NCBI RefSeq assembly: GCF_001625565.1
Contig: NZ_AUXS01000042.1
Location: 275,395-339,394 of the forward strand
Direction: 5' to 3'
Length of the DNA stretch: 64,000 nucleotides
DNA from: Pseudoalteromonas luteoviolacea NCIMB 1944
GTDB taxonomy: Bacteria > Pseudomonadota > Gammaproteobacteria > Enterobacterales > Alteromonadaceae
The notes below the pieces were generated by a model, which was not told where the DNA came from, did not search any database, and saw only the letters and a program-made list of their open reading frames with translations. The stretch's first letter is position 1; each line of letters begins with the position of its first letter. This document shows, piece after piece, positions 1 through 8,189 of the stretch. A program made the translations under genes and the position numbers.

Positions 1-297
1 GCCAGGATCGGACATGATCAGTGCATCTGGTTTCATTGCGATAACAGGTTCTATATCCCTTAAGTATGTTTTAACCTTGCTATTGTGAGGAGCGATATTG
101 GAAACCACATAAAGTTTTTTGTTTTGCTGGCGGGCTTCATTTATACCTATCTCTAGGTTTGCCAAGTCAAATTCATTATTGCGAACACGCAAACTATATC
201 TGGGTTGTCCCGCATACACGGCATCGGCGCCATACGCAAAAGCGTAACGCATATTCTTTAAACTGCCTGCGGGTGAAAGTAGCTCTGGTACAAACAT
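1..297 (-). CDS. trhP: TrhP/YegQ-type U32 peptidase-family protein, N-terminal part only
   Basis: The first 99 codons of a gene that runs off the left edge. The product begins MFVPELLSPAGSLKNMRYAF and continues with a GADAVYAGQPRYSLRVRNNEF-like stretch, which is near-identical to the start of E. coli YegQ. That family (peptidase U32) includes TrhP, which takes part in prephenate-dependent 5-hydroxylation of uridine 34 in tRNA. The ATG lies at 295-297 on the reverse strand, with a GAGGT ribosome-binding site just upstream. It diverges from ndk. The Fe-S cysteines and the C-terminal domain are not in the window, so assignment to TrhP rather than a paralogue rests on the N-terminus alone. Confidence 0.85.
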   Translation of the reverse strand, partial: MFVPELLSPAGSLKNMRYAFAYGADAVYAGQPRYSLRVRNNEFDLANLEIGINEARQQNKKLYVVSNIAPHNSKVKTYLRDIEPVIAMKPDALIMSDPG

Positions 298-513
298 ATC
301 TAAACCTCATACATTGAACTGGGTACAAACCAGCTGCTGGGGATATTAAAAAGCGGCGCAGTATAAGTGAGTTTTGCACGGTAGATTTTGACGTAGATCA
401 GGTTTATCTCAGGGCTATAAACACGGTATTTCAACAAGGGTGTGGGCTTTTACGCATAAAGCGCGTATAATTCGCGCCCGTAAATATCAACAATTATTAT
501 TGGAGCTAAAAAG

Positions 514-945
514 ATGGCTTTAGAGCGTACTTTTTCAATCGTTAAGCCTGATGCGGTAGCTAAAAACCACATCGGTGCAATCTACAACCGTTTTGAGTCT
601 GCTGGTCTTAAGATCGTTGCTTCTAAAATGGTTCACCTTTCTCAAGAGAAAGCTGAAGGTTTCTACGCAGAGCACAAAGAGCGTCCTTTCTTTGGTGCAC
701 TAGTTGAGTTCATGACTTCTGGTCCAGTAATGGTTCAGGTTCTTGAAGGTGAAGACGCTGTTCGTAAAAACCGTGAAATCATGGGTGCTACTAACCCTGC
801 TGAAGCACTAGCTGGTACTTTACGTGCTGACTACGCTGATAGCATCGACGAGAACGCAGTACACGGTTCAGATGCAACTGAGTCTGCAGCTCGCGAAATC
901 GCTTACTTCTTCAGCGACGAAGAAATCTGCCCACGTACTCGTTAA
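514..945 (+). CDS. ndk: nucleoside diphosphate kinase
   Basis: Transfers the gamma phosphate of ATP to NDPs through a phosphohistidine, balancing cytoplasmic NTP and dNTP pools. The 143-aa length is standard. The N-terminus (ERTFSIVKPDAV) carries the family lysine near residue 11, and His117 in NAVHGSDATESA is the catalytic residue. Codons are strongly biased to the optimal set, as expected for an abundant enzyme. The gene is monocistronic: a TATAAT-like hexamer lies at 466-471 and a strong terminator follows. In many gammaproteobacteria ndk sits, as here, upstream of rlmN. Confidence 0.97.
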   Translation: MALERTFSIVKPDAVAKNHIGAIYNRFESAGLKIVASKMVHLSQEKAEGFYAEHKERPFFGALVEFMTSGPVMVQVLEGEDAVRKNREIMGATNPAEALAGTLRADYADSIDENAVHGSDATESAAREIAYFFSDEEICPRTR

Positions 946-963
946 TTTCGAGTTGAGCAGATG

Positions 964-988
964 AAAAAGGGCTCTCGGGCCCTTTTTT
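964..988 (+). terminator. rho-independent terminator after ndk
   Basis: An A-rich stem with a GGGC/GCCC core and a six-base TCTCGG loop is followed by a T run. It separates ndk from the rlmN operon. Confidence 0.85.
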
Positions 989-1054
989 AATCCCTTTAAT
1001 AAACGTTGATCGTTTTGAAAAGCAATTGGGGTGTTTTTGAAAGCGATTACATCA

Positions 1055-1083
1055 TTGCGATGTTTGATTGATTTTTGTACAAT
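1055..1083 (+). promoter_or_regulatory. putative sigma-70 promoter for rlmN operon
   Basis: TTGCGA (1055-1060) and TACAAT (1078-1083) are separated by 17 bases, about 50 bases upstream of the rlmN start and after the ndk terminator. Position and spacing fit a housekeeping promoter. The call is by inspection only. Confidence 0.5.
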
Positions 1084-1135
1084 TGCGCGCTTTTATTTAT
1101 GTTGTTCAATCCGTCACCTGAACTGAGGTTGTTTC

Positions 1136-2266
1136 ATGGCCACGACTGAGAAAAAAATTAACCTATTAGATTTAAACCGCGAGGGGATGCGCGAGTTATT
1201 TGCTTCATTTGGCGAAAAGCCATTCCGCGCCGATCAGGTGATGAAGTGGATGTATCACTTTGGTATCGACAACTTTGATGATATGAGCAATATCAACAAA
1301 AAGTTGCGAGCAAAGTTACAAAGCCAATGTGAGATCAAGGCTCCCGAAATCTCAGTAAAACAAGTGGCCAGTGATGGCACGATAAAATATGCGATGATTT
1401 TGGAAGGTGGTCAGGAAGTTGAAACGGTCTGGATCCCTGAAAAGGATCGCGCGACTTTATGTGTGTCTTCTCAAGTTGGTTGTGCACTGGAATGTACTTT
1501 TTGTTCAACGGCGCAACAGGGGTTTAACCGTAACCTCAAAGTATCTGAAATTATTGGTCAGGTATGGCGTGTTGCCACAGACATCGGTTTGCACAATGGC
1601 GACAGCACCAAGCGACCTATCACCAATGTGGTAATGATGGGCATGGGTGAACCTCTGCTCAACATCAACAATGTGGTGCCCGCGATGGAACTTATGATGG
1701 ATGACTGGGCATTTGGCCTGTCGAAGCGTCGCGTTACACTGAGCACATCAGGTGTTGTTCCTGCACTGGATATTTTAAAAGAGAAAATTGATGTTGCTTT
1801 GGCTATTTCATTACATGCGCCAAACAACCCATTGCGTGATGTACTAGTACCGATCAATAAGAAATATCCAATTGAAGAGTTCTTAGCGGCATGTCGTCGA
1901 TATATCGATGGTTCAAAAGCAAATAAAGATGTCACGATCGAGTACGTGATGCTTCAGGGTGTCAATGATAGTACCGATCATGCTCATGAATTAGTACAAG
2001 TGCTCAAAGGCACACCGTCTAAAATTAACTTAATTCCATTTAACCCATTCCCGGGTAATGAATATGGCCGTTCAAGTAATAGCCGTATTGATCGCTTCTC
2101 GAAAGTACTACAAGCTGCTGGTCTGACATGCATTGTACGTCGTACCCGTGGAGATGACATTGATGCTGCTTGTGGGCAGTTAGTAGGGGATGTTGTTGAC
2201 AGAACCAAACGCGTGGTCAGAAAGCAACAAAATCAAGATAATGCAATAGCAGTAAAAGTAGGGTAA
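1136..2266 (+). CDS. rlmN: dual-specificity 23S rRNA/tRNA adenine-C2 methyltransferase RlmN
   Basis: A radical-SAM enzyme that methylates C2 of A2503 in 23S rRNA and A37 in a subset of tRNAs. The CxxxCxxC cluster motif is at Cys116, Cys120 and Cys123 (CALECTFC). The second conserved cysteine of the ping-pong mechanism is in GDDIDAACGQL near residue 346. Length (376 aa) is normal. It is the first gene of the rlmN-pilW-rodZ-ispG run. Two short overlapping reading frames on either strand are shadows. Confidence 0.97.
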   Translation: MATTEKKINLLDLNREGMRELFASFGEKPFRADQVMKWMYHFGIDNFDDMSNINKKLRAKLQSQCEIKAPEISVKQVASDGTIKYAMILEGGQEVETVWIPEKDRATLCVSSQVGCALECTFCSTAQQGFNRNLKVSEIIGQVWRVATDIGLHNGDSTKRPITNVVMMGMGEPLLNINNVVPAMELMMDDWAFGLSKRRVTLSTSGVVPALDILKEKIDVALAISLHAPNNPLRDVLVPINKKYPIEEFLAACRRYIDGSKANKDVTIEYVMLQGVNDSTDHAHELVQVLKGTPSKINLIPFNPFPGNEYGRSSNSRIDRFSKVLQAAGLTCIVRRTRGDDIDAACGQLVGDVVDRTKRVVRKQQNQDNAIAVKVG

Positions 2267-2278
2267 AAAATAGATGAA

Positions 2279-2314
2279 ACACAGTGGCTTTCAGGTAAGA
2301 TAGAGTCACTGTGT
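2279..2314. other. 8-bp inverted repeat between rlmN and pilW
   Basis: ACACAGTG (2279-2286) and CACTGTGT (2307-2314) are a perfect inverted repeat with a 20-base loop, filling most of the short rlmN-pilW gap. No T run follows, so it is not a normal terminator. It could be an RNA stem that affects processing, or an operator; function unknown. Confidence 0.45.
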
Positions 2315-2333
2315 CTTAGCAAAAAGGTGGTCA

Positions 2334-4013
2334 ATGCCTGCTTTAACGGATGGTTTACTCACTCAATTCGCGTGTAGTGTGCGTCGGCGTTTGCTGCTCG
2401 GTGCAAGCTGTGCTGTCATTTTGACCAGCCTGAGTGGCTGTGTAACCGAAACACGATATGCCAACAGTAACAAACCCGTAGTGCAAAAAAAGACCAGTGG
2501 CCAAGATGCGGCAAAAACCCGTATTGCACTGGCGCTTCAATATCTTAATGCGGGTAATAACACACAGGCAAAATATAACCTTGACCGGGCTTTAAATCTT
2601 GCGCCCAAGCTACCAGAAAGTCACTACGCGCTGGCTTATTACTTTGAACAAGTTGGCGAAAACGAGAAAGCGCAAAAAGCGTACATTGCGGCGTTGGAGT
2701 ACGGGCCAAATGATCCTAATACACGTAACAACTATGGTACATTTTTGTGTCGTATTGGAGAGTTTGACGCTGCGACTGAACAATTCTTTAAAGCGATAGA
2801 TATTCCAAGTTACTTGCGCGTAGCGGAAAGTTACGAAAATCTTGCTTTGTGTTCGCTGCGTCAAGACAACTTTGAGTTAGCACTTGAGTATTTAAAACGC
2901 GCCCTTGATCACAATTCTCAGCGCCAGTCGGTATTAATTTTAATGGCGAGTGTTTTTTATGCCAAGAGTGAACTACACCGAGCTGAAGATGTTTTAAAAG
3001 TTTATGCTGATAAAGGGTTTGTGTCACCAAGAGGCATGTTGTTAGAGCACCTGCTGTCAGCCCGAATGGGGCGTTTACAGTATGCACAAGAGTTAGAGAC
3101 GTTGTTATTACAAACTTATCCAAACTCTCTTGAGGCCAGACTTGTCCTTAATAACACCTTGCAACTCAGCGAATTTGAGCAACTCAAAGAACAATACAGA
3201 ACAGCCCAGTTAGATAAAATAACCCAAGCAGACGAAAACAGAGTCGTTGCAAATCCGCAAATCAAGATCAAGCGCAAAGTTCCTAGCTCGAATAAAGTTG
3301 CCAACACGACAAAAGAAAATACCAGTAGGGCAGAGCGCAATCGTTCGTTATTGCGCGATGGGCAAAGCAAGAACTTACACACTGTAAAGGCTTCGGATAT
3401 TGAAGCTAAGAGCAGTGCGCAACGAGAGCCACAGCAGAAAACGTTCACGAATGGTTCACCTGTGGTGCGTACATTACCCACTCTTGATGAAACAACGTTA
3501 GAAGAGGTAGTTGTTACCAATCCAACAGAAGAGTCCAAAGTACGTTTTACAACCAGTCAGAAGCCAGATACTCCTGAGCAAGTTGTGTTCCATCGTATTG
3601 ACCCCAGTGAGATTCGGTTTACTGAACAAACACCTAGTGTAGATTTAAGGAACGATGAAAATTTGGGTAAAATGTTGAATGAAGAAGTGTTGATTCCTCA
3701 AGTGCCTACCCATCGTATGGAAATGGGGGAAAACCTGTTCAGCTTGTCAGTTAAATATAATATTAAGCTAGAAAAGTTGCTAAAATGGAATGCGTTGAAA
3801 AAGTCAGATCGACTGGCGATTGGACAAGTTGTGTTTTTAAATAATCCTAATACAACTCATGCGATTGCTAAAGGGGAGTCATTATTTGATATTGCTATGA
3901 AGCATAAGTTATTAATTGATGATTTGATGCGCTGGAACAGATTAACGCCTGATGTTGCCCTGACGCCCGGGCGACATATTTTAATAGTAGATCCCAATAA
4001 CTATATTTTATGA
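2334..4013 (+). CDS. pilW: PilW/PilF-type TPR lipoprotein with C-terminal LysM domains
   Basis: In this operon position E. coli and relatives carry pilW/pilF, the outer-membrane pilotin/stability factor for type IV pili. The product has a basic N-terminus, a hydrophobic segment and a lipobox (LSGC at about residues 33-36), then TPR repeats from about 60 to 230 that match PilW. It is 559 aa, roughly twice the usual ~250. The extra part is a low-complexity linker (about 290-450) and two LysM-like modules near 460-505 and 510-555, each containing a W-N pair. LysM modules bind peptidoglycan, so this version probably also anchors to the cell wall. The N-terminal start is uncertain because the leader is long. 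Its stop overlaps the rodZ start. Confidence 0.8.
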   Translation: MPALTDGLLTQFACSVRRRLLLGASCAVILTSLSGCVTETRYANSNKPVVQKKTSGQDAAKTRIALALQYLNAGNNTQAKYNLDRALNLAPKLPESHYALAYYFEQVGENEKAQKAYIAALEYGPNDPNTRNNYGTFLCRIGEFDAATEQFFKAIDIPSYLRVAESYENLALCSLRQDNFELALEYLKRALDHNSQRQSVLILMASVFYAKSELHRAEDVLKVYADKGFVSPRGMLLEHLLSARMGRLQYAQELETLLLQTYPNSLEARLVLNNTLQLSEFEQLKEQYRTAQLDKITQADENRVVANPQIKIKRKVPSSNKVANTTKENTSRAERNRSLLRDGQSKNLHTVKASDIEAKSSAQREPQQKTFTNGSPVVRTLPTLDETTLEEVVVTNPTEESKVRFTTSQKPDTPEQVVFHRIDPSEIRFTEQTPSVDLRNDENLGKMLNEEVLIPQVPTHRMEMGENLFSLSVKYNIKLEKLLKWNALKKSDRLAIGQVVFLNNPNTTHAIAKGESLFDIAMKHKLLIDDLMRWNRLTPDVALTPGRHILIVDPNNYIL

Positions 4014-5008
4014 ATCAAGAAGAGAATGAAACAACGACTGAGTCATTGTCACTCGGTCAGACCCTTGCACATGCCAGAGCTGAGCAAAATCTCAGCTTTG
4101 ATGATATTGCTGCACGGCTAAAATTAAACCACAGTCAAATCACTAAACTTGAAAATGATGAGTACCAAAGTTTAGGGCCCGAAACATTTGTACGTGGATA
4201 TGTTAAAAGTTACAGCGCACTACTTGGTTTAGATAGTGAGCAAGTACTTGCTTTGTATGAAACCCCAGAGGTTCCAGAACAAAAGCGAAATATGAAAAGC
4301 TTTTCAAGGCGCACTGAAAAAGAGGCTAACGACAACCGCTTGATGGTTGTCAGTTACTTAGTGCTGCTAGTATTTGTTGGCCTGTCAGCATTTTGGTGGT
4401 GGCAAACAGCAAGTAATTCTGAAGGCTCCGAAGAGATCAGCGGATTAAATGAAGCGATCACCGCACCAGAGACGACACCGTCGCCTTTGGCGACTAATGG
4501 TGATGCGTCACACGCCTTAGAATCAAATATAGCGAAAACTGATGTTTCGGTTCAAACGGCCAGTGATGAATTTCGAGAGCAGCAGCCAAAAGATGAATCT
4601 GTGTTGGCTCAAAACACAGAAGTTACATCCGATAAACTCGCAGTGGAGCCCGCAACAAACGATGTGAGTAAAGCAGTTGAAGCATCACCTACAGCATCAG
4701 CTCAACAAAGCGAGCCTGTCGCGGAGCAACCCGAGGCTGCAATATCGTCAGAAGTGCCTGAAACAAGCACTGTTGTGATGTATTTCGAGCAAGATAGCTG
4801 GGTAGAAATTTTTGATGCAACGCAGGAACGTGTTGCATTTGGTGTAAAAAAAGCAGGGTATACCATGACAGTTACTGGCCTTGCGCCGTTTTCTGTCGTT
4901 TTGGGTAAGCATCAAGTGGTGAGTATTGAATTGGATGGTCAGCCAATTGATATCTCGGGGTTGCCTCGAAACCGCTTAGCAAAGTTTAAATTACCGTTAG
5001 CAGAGTAG
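4010..5008 (+). CDS. rodZ: cytoskeleton protein RodZ
   Basis: A bitopic inner-membrane protein that links MreB filaments to the elongation machinery and maintains rod shape. An N-terminal helix-turn-helix of the RodZ type (about 15-80, LGQTLAHARAEQNLSFDDIA) is followed by a single membrane helix near 120-140 ending in FWWW. A long acidic, Ala/Pro-rich periplasmic linker leads to a C-terminal beta domain (about 250-330, SWVEIFDA). It overlaps pilW by four bases (ATGA), which implies translational coupling, and precedes ispG by five bases. Confidence 0.93.
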   Translation: MNQEENETTTESLSLGQTLAHARAEQNLSFDDIAARLKLNHSQITKLENDEYQSLGPETFVRGYVKSYSALLGLDSEQVLALYETPEVPEQKRNMKSFSRRTEKEANDNRLMVVSYLVLLVFVGLSAFWWWQTASNSEGSEEISGLNEAITAPETTPSPLATNGDASHALESNIAKTDVSVQTASDEFREQQPKDESVLAQNTEVTSDKLAVEPATNDVSKAVEASPTASAQQSEPVAEQPEAAISSEVPETSTVVMYFEQDSWVEIFDATQERVAFGVKKAGYTMTVTGLAPFSVVLGKHQVVSIELDGQPIDISGLPRNRLAKFKLPLAE

Positions 5009-5013
5009 TCGTC

Positions 5014-6135
5014 ATGTTTTCAGAATCTCCTATAAAACGCAGAAAATCCACACGTATTAACGTTGGTAATGTCCCGATTGGTGATGGCGCTCCAATTGCT
5101 GTTCAGTCAATGACAAATACCGACACATTAGATGTAGATGCAACCGTCGCACAAATTCAGGCTATTCAAGATGCCGGTGCAGACATTGTTCGTGTATCCG
5201 TTCCGACAATGGATGCAGCTGAAGCATTTAAGAGTATTAAAGAGCAAGTTGATATTCCGCTGGTTGCGGATATCCATTTTGACTACCGTATCGCCTTAAA
5301 AGTGGCGCAATATGGTGTTGACTGTCTACGCATAAACCCGGGTAATATCGGCAGCGAAGATAGGATCAGAGCCGTTGTTGATGCTGCTCAGGAGCGTGAT
5401 ATCCCGATTCGAATCGGTGTAAATGGAGGCTCATTGGAGCGCGATTTACAAGAAAAGTATGGCGAACCGACACCGGAAGCATTACTTGAATCAGCCATGC
5501 GTCACGTAGAGATTTTGCAAAGATTAAACTTCGACAAGTTTAAAGTATCTGTAAAAGCATCAGATGTATTTTTAGCTGTTGGTGCGTACCGTTTACTTGC
5601 CAAAGAGATTGATCAGCCACTGCATTTAGGTATCACAGAGGCCGGTGGTTTTAGAGCTGGCTCTGTAAAATCAGCAGTTGGTCTGGGTATGCTACTGGCT
5701 GAAGGTATCGGCGATACATTGCGTGTGTCACTGGCGGCTGATCCTGTTCAGGAAATTAAAGTCGGTTTTGATATCTTAAAGTCGTTACGGATCCGCTCTC
5801 GTGGTATTAATTTTATTGCTTGCCCAAGCTGTTCAAGGCAAGAGTTTGACGTAGTCAACACCATGAACCAGCTAGAAGAAAGACTGGAAGACATCATTTC
5901 ACCTGTCACAGTATCGGTGATAGGCTGTGTGGTTAATGGTCCGGGTGAAGCTCTGGTGAGTGATCTCGGTTTAGCTGGGGCAAATCGCCGTTCAGGCCTG
6001 TATATCAATGGTGAGCGTCAAAAGACCCGAATAGATAATGACAACATTGTTGAGCAGTTAGAAGAGCAAGTACGCGAGTATGTTGCTAAAAAAGAAGCTC
6101 AGCCGAGTATTGATGTCAAAATTATCGAAGAGTAA
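5014..6135 (+). CDS. ispG: 4-hydroxy-3-methylbut-2-enyl diphosphate synthase (GcpE)
   Basis: The penultimate MEP-pathway enzyme. It reductively opens 2-C-methyl-D-erythritol 2,4-cyclodiphosphate to HMBPP using a [4Fe-4S] cluster. The cluster cysteines are visible in CPSCSRQEFD and GCVVNGPGE. The N-terminal TIM barrel (VQSMTNTDT, VADIHFDYRIAL, LRINPGNIG) is canonical. The 373-aa length is normal. It is placed between rodZ and hisS as in E. coli. Confidence 0.97.
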   Translation: MFSESPIKRRKSTRINVGNVPIGDGAPIAVQSMTNTDTLDVDATVAQIQAIQDAGADIVRVSVPTMDAAEAFKSIKEQVDIPLVADIHFDYRIALKVAQYGVDCLRINPGNIGSEDRIRAVVDAAQERDIPIRIGVNGGSLERDLQEKYGEPTPEALLESAMRHVEILQRLNFDKFKVSVKASDVFLAVGAYRLLAKEIDQPLHLGITEAGGFRAGSVKSAVGLGMLLAEGIGDTLRVSLAADPVQEIKVGFDILKSLRIRSRGINFIACPSCSRQEFDVVNTMNQLEERLEDIISPVTVSVIGCVVNGPGEALVSDLGLAGANRRSGLYINGERQKTRIDNDNIVEQLEEQVREYVAKKEAQPSIDVKIIEE

Positions 6136-6161
6136 GCCTTTTAGAGGCTGAATTTATTTCG

Positions 6162-6189
6162 TTTACGTTTTAATCGAGCAGGGTATAAT
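6162..6189 (+). promoter_or_regulatory. putative promoter for hisS
   Basis: A TTTACG hexamer (6162-6167) and a consensus TATAAT (6184-6189) are spaced by 16 bases in the 143-base ispG-hisS gap. They would allow hisS-yfgM-bamB to be transcribed apart from the upstream genes. Confidence 0.5.
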
Positions 6190-6278
6190 AGACGCATTTT
6201 ATCGTACCGTATTCAGGGTTTTGTTATATCCTGCACTCGTAATTTAATGAAAAGAATAGTTTAAAGTTAGGAATTTCA

Positions 6279-7556
6279 GTGGCAAAGCAAATTAAGGCAA
6301 TTCGTGGCATGAAAGATTGCCTGCCGGGCACGACTCAAATCTGGCAAAAAATTGAAGGGACTTTAAGAGACACAATGGGTGCGTTCGGCTATCAGGAAAT
6401 TCGTTTTCCGGTTGTTGAATCAACAGATCTGTTTAAGCGCTCAATCGGTGAAGTAACCGATATTGTTGAAAAAGAAATGTACACTTTTGAAGATCGTAAT
6501 GGCGAAACTTTAACTCTGCGTCCAGAAGGAACAGCAGTATGCGTAAGAGCTGGCGTTGAAGGTGGCTTGCTTTACAACCAAGAGCAAAGACTTTGGTATA
6601 TGGGCCCTATGTTTCGTCGTGAACGCCCGCAAAAAGGCCGTTATCGCCAATTTCACCAATTTGGTGTAGAGACTTTCGGTATCGCGACTGCTGATATTGA
6701 CGCTGAAGTAATCATTTTGACAGCACGTCTTTGGAAGTCGTTTGGGATTTCAGATCATGTGCGATTAGAACTTAACTCTTTGGGCTCTAATGAAGCGCGC
6801 GCAGCCTATAAAGAGGTGTTGGTTGCTTATTTAGAGCAGCATAAAGATAAATTAGACGAAGACTCTTTACGCCGCATGTACACCAACCCACTGCGTGTTT
6901 TAGATAGCAAAAACCCAGATGTACAGGCTGTTGTTGCGGATGCGCCGAAGCTTTCTGAACACCTAGATGAAGAGTCTGTACAACATTTTGCAAATTTATG
7001 TGAACGTTTGGACGCGGCTGGCGTCGAATATCAGGTAAATGAGAACTTGGTACGTGGTTTAGATTATTATAACCGCACTGTATTTGAGTGGGTTACTGAT
7101 AGTCTAGGTGCGCAAGGCACCGTATGTGCAGGTGGGCGCTACGATGGGTTGGTAGAACAACTAGGTGGCAAAGGCACACCTGCGGTCGGCTTTGCAATGG
7201 GTATGGAGCGTTTAGTATTACTACTAGAAGAGCTCAATAGCGTTGGTGACATTCGTCGCAATGTAGATGTGTATGTTGCAGCGATGGGTGATGTTGCTAG
7301 TATCAAAGCGCCAGCGATTGCAGAGCAGTTGCGTGACGCGGTACCAGGGCTACGTGTTCAAGTACACGCAGGTGGCGGCAACTTTAAAAAACAACTGAAA
7401 CGTGCTGATAACAGCGGTGCGGTTGTTGCGCTGATTTTTGGTGAAGATGAAATCACGAATGATACTGTAACAATTAAGTATTTACGTGAACAAAAAGAAC
7501 AATTGACCTTACCTATGGCTGAAGCTCACACTACTTTAGCCGAGTTGGTAGGGTAA
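6279..7556 (+). CDS. hisS: histidyl-tRNA synthetase
   Basis: A class II aminoacyl-tRNA synthetase that charges tRNA-His. Class II motif 2 (RRERPQKGRYRQFHQFG) and the histidine-specific motifs LVRGLDYYNRTVFEW and AGGRYDGL are present. A C-terminal anticodon-binding domain starts near residue 330. The start is GTG at 6279, supported by an AGGA site six bases upstream and by alignment of AKQIKAIRGMKDCLPG with the family N-terminus. Length 425 aa is normal. Confidence 0.97.
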   Translation: MAKQIKAIRGMKDCLPGTTQIWQKIEGTLRDTMGAFGYQEIRFPVVESTDLFKRSIGEVTDIVEKEMYTFEDRNGETLTLRPEGTAVCVRAGVEGGLLYNQEQRLWYMGPMFRRERPQKGRYRQFHQFGVETFGIATADIDAEVIILTARLWKSFGISDHVRLELNSLGSNEARAAYKEVLVAYLEQHKDKLDEDSLRRMYTNPLRVLDSKNPDVQAVVADAPKLSEHLDEESVQHFANLCERLDAAGVEYQVNENLVRGLDYYNRTVFEWVTDSLGAQGTVCAGGRYDGLVEQLGGKGTPAVGFAMGMERLVLLLEELNSVGDIRRNVDVYVAAMGDVASIKAPAIAEQLRDAVPGLRVQVHAGGGNFKKQLKRADNSGAVVALIFGEDEITNDTVTIKYLREQKEQLTLPMAEAHTTLAELVG

Positions 7557-7565
7557 GAGGTTAGA

Positions 7566-8180
7566 ATGGAAATTTATTCAACAGAAGAACAACAAGCTGA
7601 AGCAATAAAGAATTTTTTTAGAGAAAACGGGACTTCATTAATTATTGGTGCTGTTTTAGGTCTAGGTGGTTTGTATGGCTGGAAAGCGTATAACCAAAAT
7701 CAAATTTCAACAGCTGAAGCAAGTTCAGAAGCATATAATACACTGATTGAAAGTGGTGAAGTGTTGTCAAAAAGCGATGCCTTTATGGCAGACAATGCGG
7801 ATTCTAATTACTCAGTGTTGGCAGCATTTGTTGCGGCTAGAGAAGCAGTTGAAGCCGGTGAATTAGAACAAGCAGCAACTAAGTTAACCTTTGTTGCTGA
7901 TACAGTAAAAAGCCCAGAGTTAAAAGCAACTGCACTGTTACGTTTAGCGCGTGTACAGGCTTCTCAGGGTAATTATGATCAAGCTTTGAGCACTTTGTCG
8001 CAACCAATGCCAGCAGGATTTACTGCACAAGTGGCAGAAGTGAAAGGGGATATTTATTTATCTCAAGGCGAAAAAAGTAAAGCTCGAGAGCAATATCAAG
8101 CTGCAATAGATGCAGATGGCGCAAAAAATAATGCGTTGCTGCAGATTAAATTGGATGACTTGGCAATCGCATCGAACTAA
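7566..8180 (+). CDS. yfgM: YfgM, periplasmic ancillary subunit of the Sec translocon
   Basis: A membrane-anchored TPR protein known in E. coli to bind SecYEG and the periplasmic chaperone PpiD. A short cytoplasmic N-terminus (EIYSTEEQQAEAIKNFFRENG) leads to one membrane helix near 23-42, then helical TPR-like repeats to the end. It is 204 aa, as in E. coli. It lies between hisS and bamB with gaps of about 9 bases, so the three are almost certainly cotranscribed. Confidence 0.93.
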   Translation: MEIYSTEEQQAEAIKNFFRENGTSLIIGAVLGLGGLYGWKAYNQNQISTAEASSEAYNTLIESGEVLSKSDAFMADNADSNYSVLAAFVAAREAVEAGELEQAATKLTFVADTVKSPELKATALLRLARVQASQGNYDQALSTLSQPMPAGFTAQVAEVKGDIYLSQGEKSKAREQYQAAIDADGAKNNALLQIKLDDLAIASN

Positions 8181-8189
8181 GGAGTAGCC

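Noticed and set aside
194..379. 61-aa reverse-strand frame at the left edge
   Set aside because: It is a shifted frame of the real trhP/yegQ start; the correct frame gives a strong family match and has a ribosome-binding site.
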